Assembly: GCA_938040915.1 (NCBI GenBank)
Contig: CALHZE010000032.1
Span: forward strand, 1-6,456
Direction: 5' to 3'
Origin: an uncultured Bacteroidia bacterium
GTDB taxonomy: Bacteria; Bacteroidota; Bacteroidia; Bacteroidales; CAJPTX01
DNA: 6,456 bases
Part shown: positions 6,292-6,456 of the stretch, one piece after another
Layout of the letters: every line of letters begins with the position of its first letter
How positions within the stretch are numbered: position 1 is the first letter of the stretch
Notes under the pieces: generated by a model
What the model was told of the DNA's origin: nothing
The model's input: only the letters and a program-made list of their open reading frames with translations
Database searches by the model: none
Made by a program: the position numbers and the translations under genes

Positions 6292-6456
6292 TTCCTCGCC
6301 TTAACTACGGTGTCGCACACCCTTAGCGCCGGACGTACCAAATGCAGATCCCCATCCCCCCGTAGGGGTTTAGCGTGCTAAACCCGCAATTCGCGCCCGA
6401 TAGGGCGTCGCCTTTCCTGATTATTTATATTGGTTTGTGCCGCCTTGCGGCAAGGG
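6292..6456. repeat. Gene-free tract with a run of short palindromes
   Basis: No supported gene lies here. The tract contains CCCC/GGGG (6358-6368, 3-nt loop), GGGTTTAGC/GCTAAACCC (6366-6385, 2-nt centre), CGCCC/GGGCG around GATA (6394-6407), GCCGC/GCGGC (6439-6451) and CCTTG/CAAGG (6443-6455). The first two share bases, as do the last two, so within each pair only one hairpin can form at a time. The density of palindromes suggests an intergenic palindromic repeat cluster or 3' regulatory structures of a gene beyond the right edge. Confidence 0.4.

Noticed and set aside
1..6456. CRISPR array, tRNA, rRNA, insertion sequence or phage genes
   Set aside because: No regularly spaced repeats, cloverleaf-like sequence, transposase motifs or phage structural motifs were seen by eye on either strand.

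Overview
The window looks like a piece of a Bacteroidota genome, most likely from the Porphyromonas or a related Bacteroidales group. Three things point there: promoter-like TAnnTTTG motifs ahead of both genes, a very large secreted S8 protease built from many beta-rich domains with a bacterial CUB domain, and a stand-alone AAA-ATPase-like/PD-(D/E)XK gene of a family that is heavily duplicated in these bacteria. The genus is an inference, not something read directly.

Positions 1-4207, minus strand: one very large gene for a secreted subtilisin-like (S8) peptidase, whose 3' end lies beyond the left edge. It is broken twice. A one-base frame slip near 3680-3700 separates the signal peptide and propeptide from the catalytic domain. 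Inside the catalytic domain, about 130 bp (roughly 3061-3190) code for a piece of an RND (AcrB-type) multidrug efflux pump in place of the expected protease sequence, and the protease resumes in a third frame. From about 3060 to base 1 that third frame is open with no stop. It carries the catalytic serine, a jelly-roll region, Ig/FN3-like domains, a CARDB-like domain, a CUB domain and the start of another beta domain. This third-frame stretch has no start codon near its beginning, so start-based ORF calling largely misses it. As written the gene cannot make a normal protease. Either it is a recent pseudogene or the sequence holds assembly errors.

Positions 4208-4569: a divergent intergenic region. 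The left part (about 4234-4396) holds two strong hairpins, a minus-strand promoter-like motif and two abutting micro-ORFs on the minus strand, which together look like a dispersed intergenic element. The right part (about 4481-4569) holds paired direct repeats, a palindromic promoter-like motif and the ribosome binding region of the rightward gene.

Positions 4570-6180, plus strand: an apparently intact 536-residue protein with an N-terminal AAA-ATPase-like domain and a C-terminal PD-(D/E)XK nuclease-like domain. Its motifs are complete, but its biological role is not known.

Positions 6181-6456: no convincing gene. There is a short hairpin just after the stop codon, a terminator-like long stem followed by a T-run, and then a run of short palindromes, some of which share bases and so exclude one another.

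The two genes are divergently transcribed and show no sign of working together. The most unusual item is the efflux-pump fragment embedded in the protease gene. I do not see a convincing new multi-gene system here.
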